This document shows, piece by piece, positions 17,219 to 27,290 of a stretch of DNA of 64,000 bases. The notes beneath the pieces are model-generated. The model made no database searches. It was given only the letters and a program-made list of their open reading frames with translations, and was not told where the DNA came from. Origin of the DNA: Saccharothrix algeriensis. Its GTDB lineage: Bacteria > Actinomycetota > Actinomycetes > Mycobacteriales > Pseudonocardiaceae. The stretch's first letter is position 1. Every line of letters begins with the position of its first letter. The translations under genes and the position numbers were made by a program. The DNA lies in the NCBI RefSeq assembly GCF_016907655.1, contig NZ_JAFBCL010000001.1, positions 3,754,001-3,818,000 on the forward strand, read 5' to 3'.

Positions 17219-18322
17219 GTGCGCGTAGCGATCGTCACCGAGAGCTTCCTGCCCCAGGTCAACGGGGTGACCAACTCCGTCCTGCGGGTGCTGGAGCACC
17301 TGCGCTCGCGCGGCCACCGGGCCCTGGTCGTCGCACCCGGCGCGGGCGCCGACCGGCACGACGGCACACCCGTGGTGCGCGTCCCGGCGGTGGACCTGCC
17401 GCGGTTCAGCTCCCTGCCGGTGGGCGTGCCGACCCGCCGGGTGCTCACCGCCCTGGCCGACTTCCGGCCCGACGTCGTGCACCTGGCCAGCCCGTTCGTG
17501 ATGGGCGCGCGGGGGCTGTCGGCGGCGCGCCGGCTCGGCCTGCCCACGGTCGCCGTCTACCAGACCGACGTCGCCGGGTTCGCCGGGCACTACGGCCTCG
17601 GCCTGACCGCGCGCGCCGCGTGGCGGTGGACGCGCCGGTTGCACGCGCAGGCCGACCGCACGCTCGCGCCGTCGACGTGGGCGGTGGACGCGCTGCGCGA
17701 GCACGGCGTGCCGCGCGTCCACCGGTGGGGCCGGGGCGTGGACGTGGACCTGTTCGCGCCCTCCCGGCGGGACGACGCGCTGCGCCGCGACCTGGCCCCC
17801 GACGGCTCGCTGCTGGTCGGGTACGTGGGCCGGCTGTCGCCGGAGAAGCGGGTCGACCGGCTGCGGGTGCTCAACGACGTGCCCGGGGTCCGCCTGGTGG
17901 TGGTGGGGGAGGGGCCGGAGGAGGCCGCGCTGCGCCGCGAGCTGCCGGGCGCGGCGTTCCTCGGGTTCCGGGGCGGCGCGGAGCTGGCGGCGGCGTACGC
18001 GTCGCTGGACGTGTTCGTGCACACCGGCCCGCACGAGACGTTCTGCCAGGCCGTGCAGGAGGCGCAGGCCAGCGGCGTGCCGGTGGTGGCGCCCGACGCG
18101 GGCGGGCCGCGCGACCTCGTGCGGCCCGGCACCGGCTACCTGTTCGCCGACGACGACGGGTTGCGCGAGGCCGTGCTCGAACTGCGCGACCCGCTGCGCC
18201 GCAAGCGGTTCGGCGTCGCGGGCCGCCGCTGGGTGCGGGGCCGCACGTGGTCGGCGGTGTGCGACGAGCTGCTCGACCACTACGCGGCCGTCCTGGCCGT
18301 GCCGGAGCGGCGCGCTGCATGA
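17219..18322 (+). CDS. GT4 glycosyltransferase, MgtA-like mannosyltransferase
   Basis: GT-B glycosyltransferase of 367 residues beginning [20 protein letters not shown], the usual opening of GDP-mannose-dependent alpha-mannosyltransferases of the MgtA/PimB group. The sugar-nucleotide site shows [12 protein letters not shown] and the E-x7-E region [19 protein letters not shown]. In Mycobacterium tuberculosis mgtA (Rv0557) is next to menG, as here, which supports the call. I take the GTG at 17219 because AAGG lies 8 nt upstream; a GTG at 17210 is possible. Expected acceptor: a lipid-linked glycolipid at the inner membrane face. Confidence 0.85.
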   Translation: MRVAIVTESFLPQVNGVTNSVLRVLEHLRSRGHRALVVAPGAGADRHDGTPVVRVPAVDLPRFSSLPVGVPTRRVLTALADFRPDVVHLASPFVMGARGLSAARRLGLPTVAVYQTDVAGFAGHYGLGLTARAAWRWTRRLHAQADRTLAPSTWAVDALREHGVPRVHRWGRGVDVDLFAPSRRDDALRRDLAPDGSLLVGYVGRLSPEKRVDRLRVLNDVPGVRLVVVGEGPEEAALRRELPGAAFLGFRGGAELAAAYASLDVFVHTGPHETFCQAVQEAQASGVPVVAPDAGGPRDLVRPGTGYLFADDDGLREAVLELRDPLRRKRFGVAGRRWVRGRTWSAVCDELLDHYAAVLAVPERRAA

Positions 18323-19428
18323 GGATCGTGCAGCTGGCGAACTTCTACGGTCCCCGCTCGGGCGGTCTGCGCACCGCCCTGCACCACCTGGGCGCCGGGT
18401 ACGCGGCGGCGGGGCACGAGGTGGTGCTCGTCGTGCCCGGCCCGGCGCACGCGGACGAGCGGCTGGCGCCCGCGGTGCGCCGCGTCACCCTGCCCGCGCC
18501 GCGCATCCCGGGCACGGGCGGCTACCGGGCCGTGGACCCGTGGCGCGTGCGCGCCCTGCTGGAGCGTCTGCGCCCCGACCGCCTGGAGGTCTCCGACCGG
18601 TTGACGCTGCGCGGGATGGGCCGCTGGGCGTCGGCGCGCGGGGTGCCCAGCGCGGTGATCTCGCACGAGCGGCTGGACCGCCTGCTGGAGCAGTTCCTGC
18701 TGCCGCCCGGCTGGGCGCGGTGGGGCGCGGACCGGGCGAACGCCCGGATGGCCGCCTCGTACGACACGGTGGTGTGCACGACCGACTTCGCCCGCGAGGA
18801 GTTCGACCGCATCGGGGCCCGCAACGTGGCCCGCGTGCCCCTGGGCGTGGACCTGCGCACCTTCACCCCGGCCCGCCACGACCGCTCGCTGCGGGCGGAG
18901 CTGGCCCGCGGCGCGGACGCGCTGCTGGTCCACTGCGGGCGGCTCTCGCCGGAGAAGCACGTGGAGCGCAGCGTCGACACGGCCGCCGAGCTCCACGCCG
19001 CCGGCCACCGCGTGCGGCTGGTCGTCGCCGGTGACGGGCCGCGCCGGGAGGCGCTGGAGCGCCGCGCGGCGGGGCTGCCGGTGACGTTCCTGGGCTTCGT
19101 GGGCGCGCGGGCCGCCGTGGCGGACCTGCTGGCGACCGCCGACGTCTCCCTGGCGCCGGGCCCGCACGAGACGTTCGGCCTGGCGGCCCTGGAGGCGCTG
19201 GCCTCGGGCACCCCGGTGGTGGTGTCGGCGTCGTCGGCCCTGCGCGAGATCGTGCGGCCGGGCTGCGGCGCGGCCGTGCCGGACCACGCGCCGGCGTTCG
19301 CCGGTGCGGTGAGCGCCCTGCTGGACGACCCCGAGCCGGCCCGCCGCTCCGCCGCCCGCGCCCGGGCGGAGGAGTACCCGTGGCAGGCGGCGGTGGACGG
19401 GATGCTGGCGGCCCTGCGCGTGGTCTGA
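18319..19428 (+). CDS. GT4 glycosyltransferase
   Basis: Second GT-B glycosyltransferase, 369 residues, whose ATG overlaps the stop of the first (ATGA). It begins [19 protein letters not shown] and has [14 protein letters not shown] and [21 protein letters not shown], the donor-site signatures of GT4. It is clearly related to its neighbour in the second half but diverged in the acceptor half, so the two likely act in sequence on one glycolipid. The donor is probably GDP-mannose by family resemblance; the acceptor is unknown. Confidence 0.85.
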   Translation: MRIVQLANFYGPRSGGLRTALHHLGAGYAAAGHEVVLVVPGPAHADERLAPAVRRVTLPAPRIPGTGGYRAVDPWRVRALLERLRPDRLEVSDRLTLRGMGRWASARGVPSAVISHERLDRLLEQFLLPPGWARWGADRANARMAASYDTVVCTTDFAREEFDRIGARNVARVPLGVDLRTFTPARHDRSLRAELARGADALLVHCGRLSPEKHVERSVDTAAELHAAGHRVRLVVAGDGPRREALERRAAGLPVTFLGFVGARAAVADLLATADVSLAPGPHETFGLAALEALASGTPVVVSASSALREIVRPGCGAAVPDHAPAFAGAVSALLDDPEPARRSAARARAEEYPWQAAVDGMLAALRVV

Positions 19429-19534
19429 GGCCGCCGGGCCCGCTGCGGCGGCGGGCGCCGCGGCCGGGGAACCGCCCGGTCCCGGGGCCGCCGCGGCGGG
19501 GCGGGCGGGGATGCCGCGGCGGGTGGGCGTCACC

Positions 19535-19540
19535 TAGTCT
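19535..19540 (+). promoter_or_regulatory. -10 element of leaderless menG
   Basis: TAGTCT is 6 nt upstream of the menG ATG at 19547 with no ribosome binding site. The intergenic region before it (19429-19530) is very GC-rich with overlapping inverted repeats that may end the glycosyltransferase transcript. Confidence 0.5.
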
Positions 19541-19546
19541 TTCCCC

Positions 19547-20233
19547 ATGTCGCGCGCAGGTCTGGACAAGAACCCCCGCGAGGTCGCCGAGATGTTCGAC
19601 GGCGTGGCCAAGGGCTACGACCGCACGAACTCCGTCATGACCCTGGGGTTCGACCGGCGCTGGCGGGAGTGGAGCAGGCGGGTGCTCGACGCCCGCCCCG
19701 GCGAGCGGGTGCTGGACCTGGCCGCCGGCACCGCCGTCTCGACCGTCCGGTACGCCTCGTCGGGCGCCTGGTGCGTCGCGGCCGACTTCTCGCTCGGGAT
19801 GCTGCTGGGCGGCGCGCACCGGCCGGTGCCCAAGGTCGCCGCCGACGCGCTGCACCTGCCGTTCGCCGACGGGGCGTTCGACGCCGTCACCGTCTCGTTC
19901 GGCATCCGGAACTTCACCGACACCGAGGCGGCGCTGCGGGAGATGGCCCGGGTGGTCCGGCCCGGCGGGCGGCTGGTGGTCTGCGAGGTCTCCACGCCGA
20001 CGTTCCGGCCGTTCCGGTTCGTCTACCAGCGCCACCTGCTGCGGGTGCTGCCGTTCATCGGGCGGTTCGTGTCGTCCAACCCCGACGCCTACCACTACCT
20101 CGCCGAGTCCATGCGCGCCTGGCCGGACCAGCGGGCGCTGGCCGAGGTCATCGCCAGGGCCGGCTGGGACGACGTCGCCTGGCTCAACCTCACCGGCGGG
20201 GTGGTGGCCCTCCACCGGGCCACCAAGCCCTGA
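19547..20233 (+). CDS. menG: Demethylmenaquinone methyltransferase
   Basis: SAM-dependent UbiE-family methyltransferase (228 residues) that makes the last head-group change, demethylmenaquinone to menaquinone. Motif I reads [13 protein letters not shown], followed by AADFSLGML and the family-specific [10 protein letters not shown] and [11 protein letters not shown]. Length is normal. The neighbours menJ and the mannosyltransferase repeat the order seen around Rv0557-Rv0561 in M. tuberculosis. Confidence 0.94.
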   Translation: MSRAGLDKNPREVAEMFDGVAKGYDRTNSVMTLGFDRRWREWSRRVLDARPGERVLDLAAGTAVSTVRYASSGAWCVAADFSLGMLLGGAHRPVPKVAADALHLPFADGAFDAVTVSFGIRNFTDTEAALREMARVVRPGGRLVVCEVSTPTFRPFRFVYQRHLLRVLPFIGRFVSSNPDAYHYLAESMRAWPDQRALAEVIARAGWDDVAWLNLTGGVVALHRATKP

Positions 20234-20292
20234 CCCGCGGCGCCCGGGAGGCCGTCCGGGGCCGGGAACGCCGCCTCTCAGCAACCCGCAAG

Positions 20293-20298
20293 TAGACT
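20293..20298 (+). promoter_or_regulatory. -10 element of menJ
   Basis: TAGACT stands 38 nt before the menJ ATG. A start point about 7 nt further on would leave the Rex-like palindrome (20310-20327) inside the first 20 or so transcribed bases. Confidence 0.4.
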
Positions 20299-20309
20299 CG
20301 GCCCCGACT

Positions 20310-20327
20310 TTGTGAATCCATGCACAA
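20310..20327. promoter_or_regulatory. Rex-like operator overlapping menJ RBS
   Basis: TTGTGAATCCATGCACAA matches the Rex operator TTGTGAA-N4-TTCACAA at all but one arm position (G for T at 20322). It overlaps the start of the ribosome binding site AAGGAG (20326-20331). Rex is the NADH/NAD+-sensing repressor of Gram-positive bacteria. Two closer matches stand before the nuo operon 1.5 kb downstream. Confidence 0.65.
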
Positions 20328-20336
20328 GGAGCGGGG

Positions 20337-21614
20337 ATGACGACTCCCAGCCGCCGCGGGGCGGGCGAGGACGCCGAGGTGATCGTGGTCGGCGCGGGCC
20401 CGGCGGGTTCCACCGCCGCCGCCTACCTGGCCCGTGCGGGCCTGGACGTGCTGCTGTTGGAGAAGTCCCGGTTCCCCCGCGAGAAGGTCTGCGGCGACGG
20501 CCTGACGCCGCGCGGCGTCAAGCAGCTCGTCGACCTGGGCGTGGACACCCGCGAGGAGGCCGGCTGGTTGCACAACCGGGGCCTGCGGGTCGTCGGCGGC
20601 GGGGTCACGCTGGAGCTGGACTGGCCCGACCTGGCGACGTTCCCGCCCTACGGCGTGGTCCGGCCCCGGCAGGACTTCGACGAGATGCTGGCCGGGGTCG
20701 CGCGGCAGGCGGGCGCCCGGCTGCACGAGGAGACCACGGTCACCGGCGCGCTGACCGAGGGCGGCCGGGTCGTCGGCGTCACGGCCAAGGCCGGCCCGGA
20801 CCGGCAGCCGGTCACCTACCGCGCGCCGGTCGTGCTGGGCTGCGACGGGGTGAGCGCGCGGCTCGCGCTCAGCGTCGGCATCCAGAAGGACGACGCCAAG
20901 CCGATGGGCGTCGCGGTCCGCCGCTACTACGCCAGCCCCCGCACCAAGGACGACTACCTGGAGTCGCACCTGGAGCTGTGGGACCGGGCCAACGACGTCC
21001 TGCTGCCCGGCTACGGCTGGATCTTCGGCATGGGCGACGGCACGGTGAACGTCGGCCTGGGCATCCTGAGCACCTCCAAGGCGTACGGGACCACGGACTA
21101 CCGGGCCCTCCTGCGGTCCTGGCTCGACGGCACGCCCGAGGAGTGGGGCTTCCGCGAGGAGAACGCCACCGGCCGCATCGGCGGCGCAGCGCTGCCGATG
21201 GGCCTCAACCGCAAGCCGCACTACCGCGACGGCCTGCTGCTGGTGGGTGACGCGGGCGGCATGGTGAACCCGTTCAACGGCGAGGGCATCGGCTACGCCA
21301 TGGAGTCGGCCCGGATCGCGGCGGAGACCGTGGTGCAGGCGCTGGCCCGCACCGGCCGCAGCCGGGAGCGCGCGCTGCACGGCTACCCGGTGCGCATCGA
21401 GCAGGCCCTGGGCAGCTACTACCGGCTGGGCAACGTCTTCAGCCGGCTCATCGGCCACCCGACCATCATGCGCACCGCCACGAAGTACGGCCTACCTCGC
21501 AAAACGCTGATGAAACTGGTCCTGAAGCTGCTCGCCGGCCTTTACGACCCGAAGGACGGGGACTCGTTCGACCGCCTCATCACGGCGGCCACGAAACTCA
21601 CCCCAACGGCCTAA
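20337..21614 (+). CDS. menJ: Menaquinone side-chain reductase (geranylgeranyl reductase family)
   Basis: FAD-dependent reductase of 425 residues that saturates one isoprene unit of the menaquinone tail, as MenJ (Rv0561c) does in mycobacteria. The dinucleotide-binding GAGPAG is at 19-24, the family-specific CGDGLTPRG at about 54-62, and the second FAD motif GDAGGMVNPFNGEGIGYAMES near 303-323. A strong AAGGAG lies 5 nt before the ATG. Dihydrogenated MK is usual in Pseudonocardiales. A different isoprenoid lipid substrate cannot be excluded, but the menG neighbour argues for menaquinone. A Rex-like palindrome at 20310-20327 suggests redox control. Confidence 0.88.
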   Translation: MTTPSRRGAGEDAEVIVVGAGPAGSTAAAYLARAGLDVLLLEKSRFPREKVCGDGLTPRGVKQLVDLGVDTREEAGWLHNRGLRVVGGGVTLELDWPDLATFPPYGVVRPRQDFDEMLAGVARQAGARLHEETTVTGALTEGGRVVGVTAKAGPDRQPVTYRAPVVLGCDGVSARLALSVGIQKDDAKPMGVAVRRYYASPRTKDDYLESHLELWDRANDVLLPGYGWIFGMGDGTVNVGLGILSTSKAYGTTDYRALLRSWLDGTPEEWGFREENATGRIGGAALPMGLNRKPHYRDGLLLVGDAGGMVNPFNGEGIGYAMESARIAAETVVQALARTGRSRERALHGYPVRIEQALGSYYRLGNVFSRLIGHPTIMRTATKYGLPRKTLMKLVLKLLAGLYDPKDGDSFDRLITAATKLTPTA

Positions 21615-21635
21615 TCGACCTACCCCTGACTGCAG

Positions 21636-21668
21636 CAGCGCCGACATCCGTGTCGGCGCTGTTCCGTT
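21636..21668 (+). terminator. menJ terminator
   Basis: Perfect 11-bp stem CAGCGCCGACA / TGTCGGCGCTG with a TCCG loop (21636-21661), followed by TTCCGTTT. This is a rho-independent terminator just after menJ that isolates it from the nuo operon. Confidence 0.85.
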
Positions 21669-21794
21669 TCGGATGTGTCCCGGTTCACGCGGTAGCCCGT
21701 CAGGGGTCCTCCAGCGCCGCCAAGTGCCTGGTCAGGCGTGTGCAGGGGGTGCCCGTCACGCCTCTGTGTGACGTTCTACACTGGCCCGTAGGTC

Positions 21795-21812
21795 TTGTGA
21801 ATCAGTTCACAA
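21795..21812. promoter_or_regulatory. Rex operator 1 upstream of nuoA
   Basis: TTGTGAATCAGTTCACAA is a perfect 7-bp inverted repeat with a 4-bp centre and fits the Rex consensus exactly. In Streptomyces coelicolor Rex is known to control the nuo and cyd operons. When NADH is low, bound Rex would repress complex I genes. Confidence 0.85.
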
Positions 21813-21825
21813 CCGGCTGAGATGC

Positions 21826-21845
21826 CTTGTGAAGTGTTTCACAAG
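21826..21845. promoter_or_regulatory. Rex operator 2 upstream of nuoA
   Basis: CTTGTGAAGTGTTTCACAAG is a perfect 8-bp inverted repeat with a 4-bp centre. Its centre is 32 bp from that of operator 1, about three helical turns, so two Rex dimers would sit on the same DNA face. Confidence 0.85.
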
Positions 21846-21858
21846 CGACCTGCGGATT

Positions 21859-21874
21859 GTTAGGCGCGCCTAAC
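21859..21874. promoter_or_regulatory. Perfect 16-bp palindrome in nuo leader
   Basis: GTTAGGCGCGCCTAAC is a perfect palindrome 13 bp after the second Rex operator and about 88 bp before nuoA. The TTAGG/CCTAA half-sites recall DtxR/IdeR-type iron boxes, but the spacing differs from that consensus, so the binding protein is unknown. Confidence 0.5.
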
Positions 21875-21961
21875 TTCCGGAGGACGCCGGAACACCCCTT
21901 AGGGTGCGCAACGGTCGGCGGTGCACCACCACCGCGACACGCGAGGAAAGGACGACGGAGA

Positions 21962-22327
21962 GTGCTGGACCCTTACCTCCCCCTCGTATTGATGTTCGCC
22001 CTCGCCGCGGCCTTCGCGCTGTTCTCCGTGACGGCCGCGCCGTACATCGGTCCCCGCCGCTACAACCGCGCGAAGCTCGACGCGTACGAGTGCGGCATCG
22101 AGCCGTCACCCCAGCCCGTCGTGGGCGGTGGCCGCATGCCGGTCGCCTACTACCTCACGGCGATGCTGTTCATCCTGTTCGACATCGAAATGGTGTTCCT
22201 CTACCCCTTCGCGGTCTCCGCGGACCGGCTCGGGCTGTTCGGCCTGGTGGAGATCGCACTGTTCGTCGCGACGGTCGGCTTCGCGTACGCCTACGTGTGG
22301 CGGCGCGGCGGCCTCGACTGGAACTGA
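21962..22327 (+). CDS. nuoA: NADH-quinone oxidoreductase subunit A
   Basis: Small membrane subunit of complex I (121 residues) with three helices. The conserved loop after helix 1, [11 protein letters not shown], contains the cysteine that in this family changes exposure between active states, and [14 protein letters not shown] forms helix 2. Starts at the GTG at 21962; AAGGA is about 10 nt upstream. First gene of the 14-gene nuo operon, which runs without a break to 37907. Confidence 0.94.
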   Translation: MLDPYLPLVLMFALAAAFALFSVTAAPYIGPRRYNRAKLDAYECGIEPSPQPVVGGGRMPVAYYLTAMLFILFDIEMVFLYPFAVSADRLGLFGLVEIALFVATVGFAYAYVWRRGGLDWN

Positions 22328-22339
22328 GGGGGAAGACCC

Positions 22340-22888
22340 GTGGGTCTCGAAGAGAAGCTCCCGAACGGCATCCTGCTCGCCAGCGTGGAGAAGCTGGTCA
22401 ACTGGACCCGCAAGTCCTCGCTCTGGCCTGCCACGTTCGGGCTCGCCTGCTGCGCCATCGAGATGATGACCACCGGCGGTCCGCGCTACGACCTCGCGCG
22501 GTTCGGCATGGAGGTCTTCCGAGCGTCCCCGCGCCAGGCCGACCTGATGATCGTCGCGGGCCGGGTGACCAACAAGATGGCCCCGGTGCTGCGCCAGATC
22601 TACGACCAGATGCCCGAGCCGCGCTGGGTGCTCGCCATGGGCGTGTGCGCCTCCAGCGGCGGCATGTTCAACAACTACGCGGTGGTGCAGGGGGTCGACC
22701 ACGTCGTGCCGGTCGACATGTACCTGCCGGGCTGCCCGCCGCGGCCGGAGATGCTGATCGACGCGATCCTCAAGATCCACGCCAAGATCATGGACGAGCC
22801 GCTGGGCGCGAACCGCGCCGCGCTGCTGGCCGAGTCCGGCCGCACCACGCAGCTCATCCCGTCCTCCCAGCGGTTTGCGAAGAAGTGA
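22340..22888 (+). CDS. nuoB: NADH-quinone oxidoreductase subunit B
   Basis: Peripheral-arm subunit that carries the terminal [4Fe-4S] cluster N2 next to the quinone site. The 182-residue protein has all four ligands in the normal pattern: adjacent cysteines in [10 protein letters not shown], one in GVCASSGGM and one in [10 protein letters not shown]. Starts at a GTG 12 nt after nuoA. Confidence 0.95.
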   Translation: MGLEEKLPNGILLASVEKLVNWTRKSSLWPATFGLACCAIEMMTTGGPRYDLARFGMEVFRASPRQADLMIVAGRVTNKMAPVLRQIYDQMPEPRWVLAMGVCASSGGMFNNYAVVQGVDHVVPVDMYLPGCPPRPEMLIDAILKIHAKIMDEPLGANRAALLAESGRTTQLIPSSQRFAKK

Positions 22889-22893
22889 GCGGC

Positions 22894-23682
22894 ATGGCTG
22901 ACGACAAGCACGAGGCCGAGCGGGCTCCCGGCGCGGGCAACCCCGACTCCAACGGCAAGTCCGAGGCGCTCAGCTCGGCGAGCATGAGCGAGGCCCAGCA
23001 CGAGGAGCACCTGGCGCGCGGCGGCGTCGTCGCGGGCAGGTCGCGGCAGGGCATGTTCGGCGCCAGCGGCTCCGGCGACACCTCCGGCTTCGGCGGCCTG
23101 CGGCTGCCCGCCCACGTCGCCGCGCCCAGCGAGCGGCCCTACGGCGGCTGGTTCGACGAGGTCGCCGACGAGCTGCTGGCCGCGGCGCACGAGCGGGGCC
23201 TGCCCGCCGACACCGTCCAGCAGATCACCGTCGACCGCGGCGAGATCACGTTCTACCTGCGCCGGGAGCACCTGGTCGAGGTGGCGCGGATCCTGCGCGA
23301 CGACCCGGCGCTGCGCTTCGAGCTGTGCAGCTCGGTGTCCGGCGTGGACTACGGCGTGGGCGCGCCGCAGCGGCTGCACTCCGTCTACCACCTCACGTCG
23401 ATGACCTACCGCCGGCGCATCCGGCTGGAGGTCGCGGTCGACGTGGAGGACCCCCACATCCCCAGCGTGGTCGCGGTGTACCCGACCGCGGACTGGCAGG
23501 AGCGCGAGACCTGGGACATGTTCGGGATCGTCTACGACGGGCACCCCGGCCTGACCCGCATCCTCATGCCGGACGACTGGGACGGCCACCCGCAGCGCAA
23601 GGACTACCCGCTCGGCGGCATCCCGGTGGAGTACAAGGGCGCGGAGATCCCCCCGCCAGACCAGAGGCGGTCCTACTCATGA
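22894..23682 (+). CDS. nuoC: NADH-quinone oxidoreductase subunit C
   Basis: 30-kDa-type peripheral subunit of complex I. The conserved domain occupies roughly residues 85-250 and ends in the signature [34 protein letters not shown]. The first 70 or so residues are polar, Ser/Gly/Glu-rich and likely disordered; such N-terminal tails are usual in actinobacterial NuoC. Length 262. The last codons overlap the nuoD start (ATGA). Confidence 0.94.
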   Translation: MADDKHEAERAPGAGNPDSNGKSEALSSASMSEAQHEEHLARGGVVAGRSRQGMFGASGSGDTSGFGGLRLPAHVAAPSERPYGGWFDEVADELLAAAHERGLPADTVQQITVDRGEITFYLRREHLVEVARILRDDPALRFELCSSVSGVDYGVGAPQRLHSVYHLTSMTYRRRIRLEVAVDVEDPHIPSVVAVYPTADWQERETWDMFGIVYDGHPGLTRILMPDDWDGHPQRKDYPLGGIPVEYKGAEIPPPDQRRSYS

Positions 23683-25187
23683 GCGAACAGCGAACCGAAG
23701 ATCCGCTTGCGGGGTCGAACATGCAGTCCGAAGATCCGCTCGCGGGATCGAGCGCGCGAACCGGGGAACCGCTCGCGGGATCGAGCGCGCGGTCCGGGGA
23801 CCGGCTGTCCGACGTGACCACCGGCACCGGCACCGACGACGCCGGCCGCGACAGCGACTCGTACGGCGCCAACCACCAGGCGGACCCGTACGCCTCCTCC
23901 CGGCAGACCACCGAGGGCACCGTCTACACGGTGACCGGCGGCGACTGGGACGAGGTGCTGGCCGACGCGGCGGGCGACGAGCGCATCGTCATGAACCTGG
24001 GGCCGCAGCACCCGTCGACGCACGGCGTGCTGCGCCTGGTGCTGGAGCTGGAGGGCGAGACCGTCACCCAGGCCCGCAGCGTCATCGGCTACCTGCACAC
24101 CGGTATCGAGAAGAACGTCGAGTACCGCAACTGGACGCAGGGCGTCACCTTCGTGACGCGCATGGACTACCTGGCGCCGCTGCACAACGAGGCCGCCTAC
24201 TGCCTCGCCGTGGAGAAGCTGCTCGGCGTCACCGCGCCGGAGCGCGCGCAGACCGTCCGCGTGCTGCTGATGGAGCTGAACCGGATCAGCTCGCACCTCG
24301 TGGCGCTGGCCACCGGCGGCATGGAGCTGGGCGCGCTGACCGGCATGACGGCCGGCTTCCGCGAGCGCGAGGAAGTCCTGCACCTGCTGGAGTTCCTGAC
24401 CGGCCTGCGGATGAACCACGCCTACATCCGCCCCGGCGGCCTGGCGCAGGACCTCCCGGCCGACGCGCCGCAGCGCATCCGCGAGTTCATCAAGGTGATG
24501 GACTCGCGCCTGCCGGACTACGACAAGCTGCTCACCGGTCAGCCGATCTGGCGCAACCGCCTGCAGGGCGTCGGCTACCTGCCGGTGGACGCGTGCCTCG
24601 CGCTGGGCGTCACCGGCCCGATCCTGCGCTCCGCGGGCCTGCCGTGGGACCTGCGCAAGGTCGAGCCGTACTCGGGCTACGAGAACTACCAGTTCGAGGT
24701 GCCGACCTCGAACGAGGCCGACTCGTTCGCCCGCTACCGGCTGCGGGTCGCCGAGATCCACGAGTCGCTCAAGATCATCCGGCAGGCGGTGGACCGGCTG
24801 GAGCCCGGTCCGGTCATGGTGGAGGACGCCAAGATCGCCTGGCCCGCGCAGCTGACCATCGGCGCGGACGGCATGGGCAACTCGCTGGAGCACGTCCGCA
24901 AGATCATGGGCCAGTCCATGGAGTCCCTGATCCACCACTTCAAGCTGGTGACCGAGGGCTTCCGGGTGCCGCCCGGCCAGGTGTACGTGCCGATCGAGTC
25001 GCCGCGCGGCGAGCTGGGCTACCACGTGGTGTCCGACGGCGGCACCCGGCCGATGCGCGTGCACGTGCGCGAACCCAGCTTCGTGAACCTCCAGTCGATG
25101 CCCGCGATGTGCGAAGGCGGCATGGTCGCCGACGTGATCGCGTCGGTGGCCTCTATCGACCCGGTGATGGGTGGTTGTGACCGATGA
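23679..25187 (+). CDS. nuoD: NADH-quinone oxidoreductase subunit D
   Basis: 49-kDa-type subunit that forms the quinone-binding cavity with NuoB. The conserved part starts near residue 88 ([11 protein letters not shown]) and shows [15 protein letters not shown], the [17 protein letters not shown] block and the C-terminal DPVMGGCDR. The 502 residues exceed the usual length because of an N-terminal tail of about 85 residues that contains three 11-residue tandem repeats (EDPLAGS type, residues 7-39) and then an Asp/Ser-rich stretch. The start ATG overlaps the nuoC stop, which favours translation of the tail; a start further in cannot be ruled out. Confidence 0.93.
   Translation: MSEQRTEDPLAGSNMQSEDPLAGSSARTGEPLAGSSARSGDRLSDVTTGTGTDDAGRDSDSYGANHQADPYASSRQTTEGTVYTVTGGDWDEVLADAAGDERIVMNLGPQHPSTHGVLRLVLELEGETVTQARSVIGYLHTGIEKNVEYRNWTQGVTFVTRMDYLAPLHNEAAYCLAVEKLLGVTAPERAQTVRVLLMELNRISSHLVALATGGMELGALTGMTAGFREREEVLHLLEFLTGLRMNHAYIRPGGLAQDLPADAPQRIREFIKVMDSRLPDYDKLLTGQPIWRNRLQGVGYLPVDACLALGVTGPILRSAGLPWDLRKVEPYSGYENYQFEVPTSNEADSFARYRLRVAEIHESLKIIRQAVDRLEPGPVMVEDAKIAWPAQLTIGADGMGNSLEHVRKIMGQSMESLIHHFKLVTEGFRVPPGQVYVPIESPRGELGYHVVSDGGTRPMRVHVREPSFVNLQSMPAMCEGGMVADVIASVASIDPVMGGCDR
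23697..23795 (+). repeat. 33-bp tandem repeat inside nuoD
   Basis: Three 33-nt units, each coding for 11 residues of the form (E/G)(D/E)PLAGS(N/S)xxx, followed by a partial fourth. The second and third units differ at only a few bases, which suggests recent duplication. Confidence 0.85.
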
Positions 25188-25981
25188 GCACTCCCGAGAA
25201 CGTCCTCGCCGCGTCGCCGCTCGACCCGGTGTCGACCGAGCGGCTGGTGCAGGAGACGCCGGCGCCCGACGTGTTCGGCCCGGAGACGGCGGAGCGGGCG
25301 CGGGCGATCATCGCCCGCTACCCGCAGGCCCGGTCCGCGCTGCTGCCGATGCTGCACCTGGTGCAGTCGGTGGAGGGGTGCGTCAGCCAGGCCGGCATCG
25401 CGTTCTGCGCCGGTCAGCTCGACCTGTCGCACGCCGAGGTCAGCGCGGTCGCGACCTTCTACACCATGTACAAGCGCCGCCCGTGCGGCGAGCACCTGGT
25501 CAGCGTCTGCACCAACACGCTGTGCGCCGCGCTCGGCGGTGACGCCATCTACGCGCGGCTGCGCGAGCACCTGGGCTCCGACGGCCGCCCGCTCGGCCAC
25601 GAGGAGACCTCGGGCGAGCCGGGCGCGCCGGGCTCGATCACGCTGGAGCACGCCGAGTGCCTGGCCGCCTGCGACCTGGGGCCGGTGCTCCAGGTGAACT
25701 ACGAGTTCTACGACAACCAGACCCCGGAGAAGGCGCTGGAGCTGGTGAAGTCGTTGCAGGCCGGGCAGAAGCCGCACCCGACGCGCGGCGCGCCGCTGAC
25801 CGACTTCCGGCAGGCCGAGCTCCAGCTCGCGGGTTTCTTCGAGGGCCGCGAGGCGGACCTGGACGGCCCGTCGGCGGCGCCGGAGACGGTGCGCGGCGCC
25901 GCGCTCGCGGCGGACCGCGGCTGGACCGCGCCGGCGATGCCGGACGACGCAGAGTTCCCTGCCCTGCCGGACAAGAAGTAG
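25184..25981 (+). CDS. nuoE: NADH-quinone oxidoreductase subunit E
   Basis: 24-kDa-type thioredoxin-fold subunit holding the [2Fe-2S] cluster N1a. Its four cysteines are in SVCTNTLC and [11 protein letters not shown]. The preceding [20 protein letters not shown] helix bundle is typical. At 265 residues it is longer than the enterobacterial protein owing to a C-terminal tail of about 75 residues, common in actinobacteria. Overlaps nuoD (ATGA). Confidence 0.94.
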   Translation: MSTPENVLAASPLDPVSTERLVQETPAPDVFGPETAERARAIIARYPQARSALLPMLHLVQSVEGCVSQAGIAFCAGQLDLSHAEVSAVATFYTMYKRRPCGEHLVSVCTNTLCAALGGDAIYARLREHLGSDGRPLGHEETSGEPGAPGSITLEHAECLAACDLGPVLQVNYEFYDNQTPEKALELVKSLQAGQKPHPTRGAPLTDFRQAELQLAGFFEGREADLDGPSAAPETVRGAALAADRGWTAPAMPDDAEFPALPDKK

Positions 25982-25994
25982 GGGGAGGCCGACC

Positions 25995-27286
<1,292 letters not shown>

Positions 27287-27290
<4 letters not shown>

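Larger units (their letters stand above)
21615..21961. other. menJ-nuoA intergenic control region
   Basis: This 347-bp gap holds, in order, the menJ terminator, two Rex-type operators, a perfect 16-bp palindrome and the nuoA leader. I see no gene in it. The promoter elements themselves are not obvious; TACACT at about 21777-21782, shortly before the first operator, is one possible -10. Confidence 0.6.
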
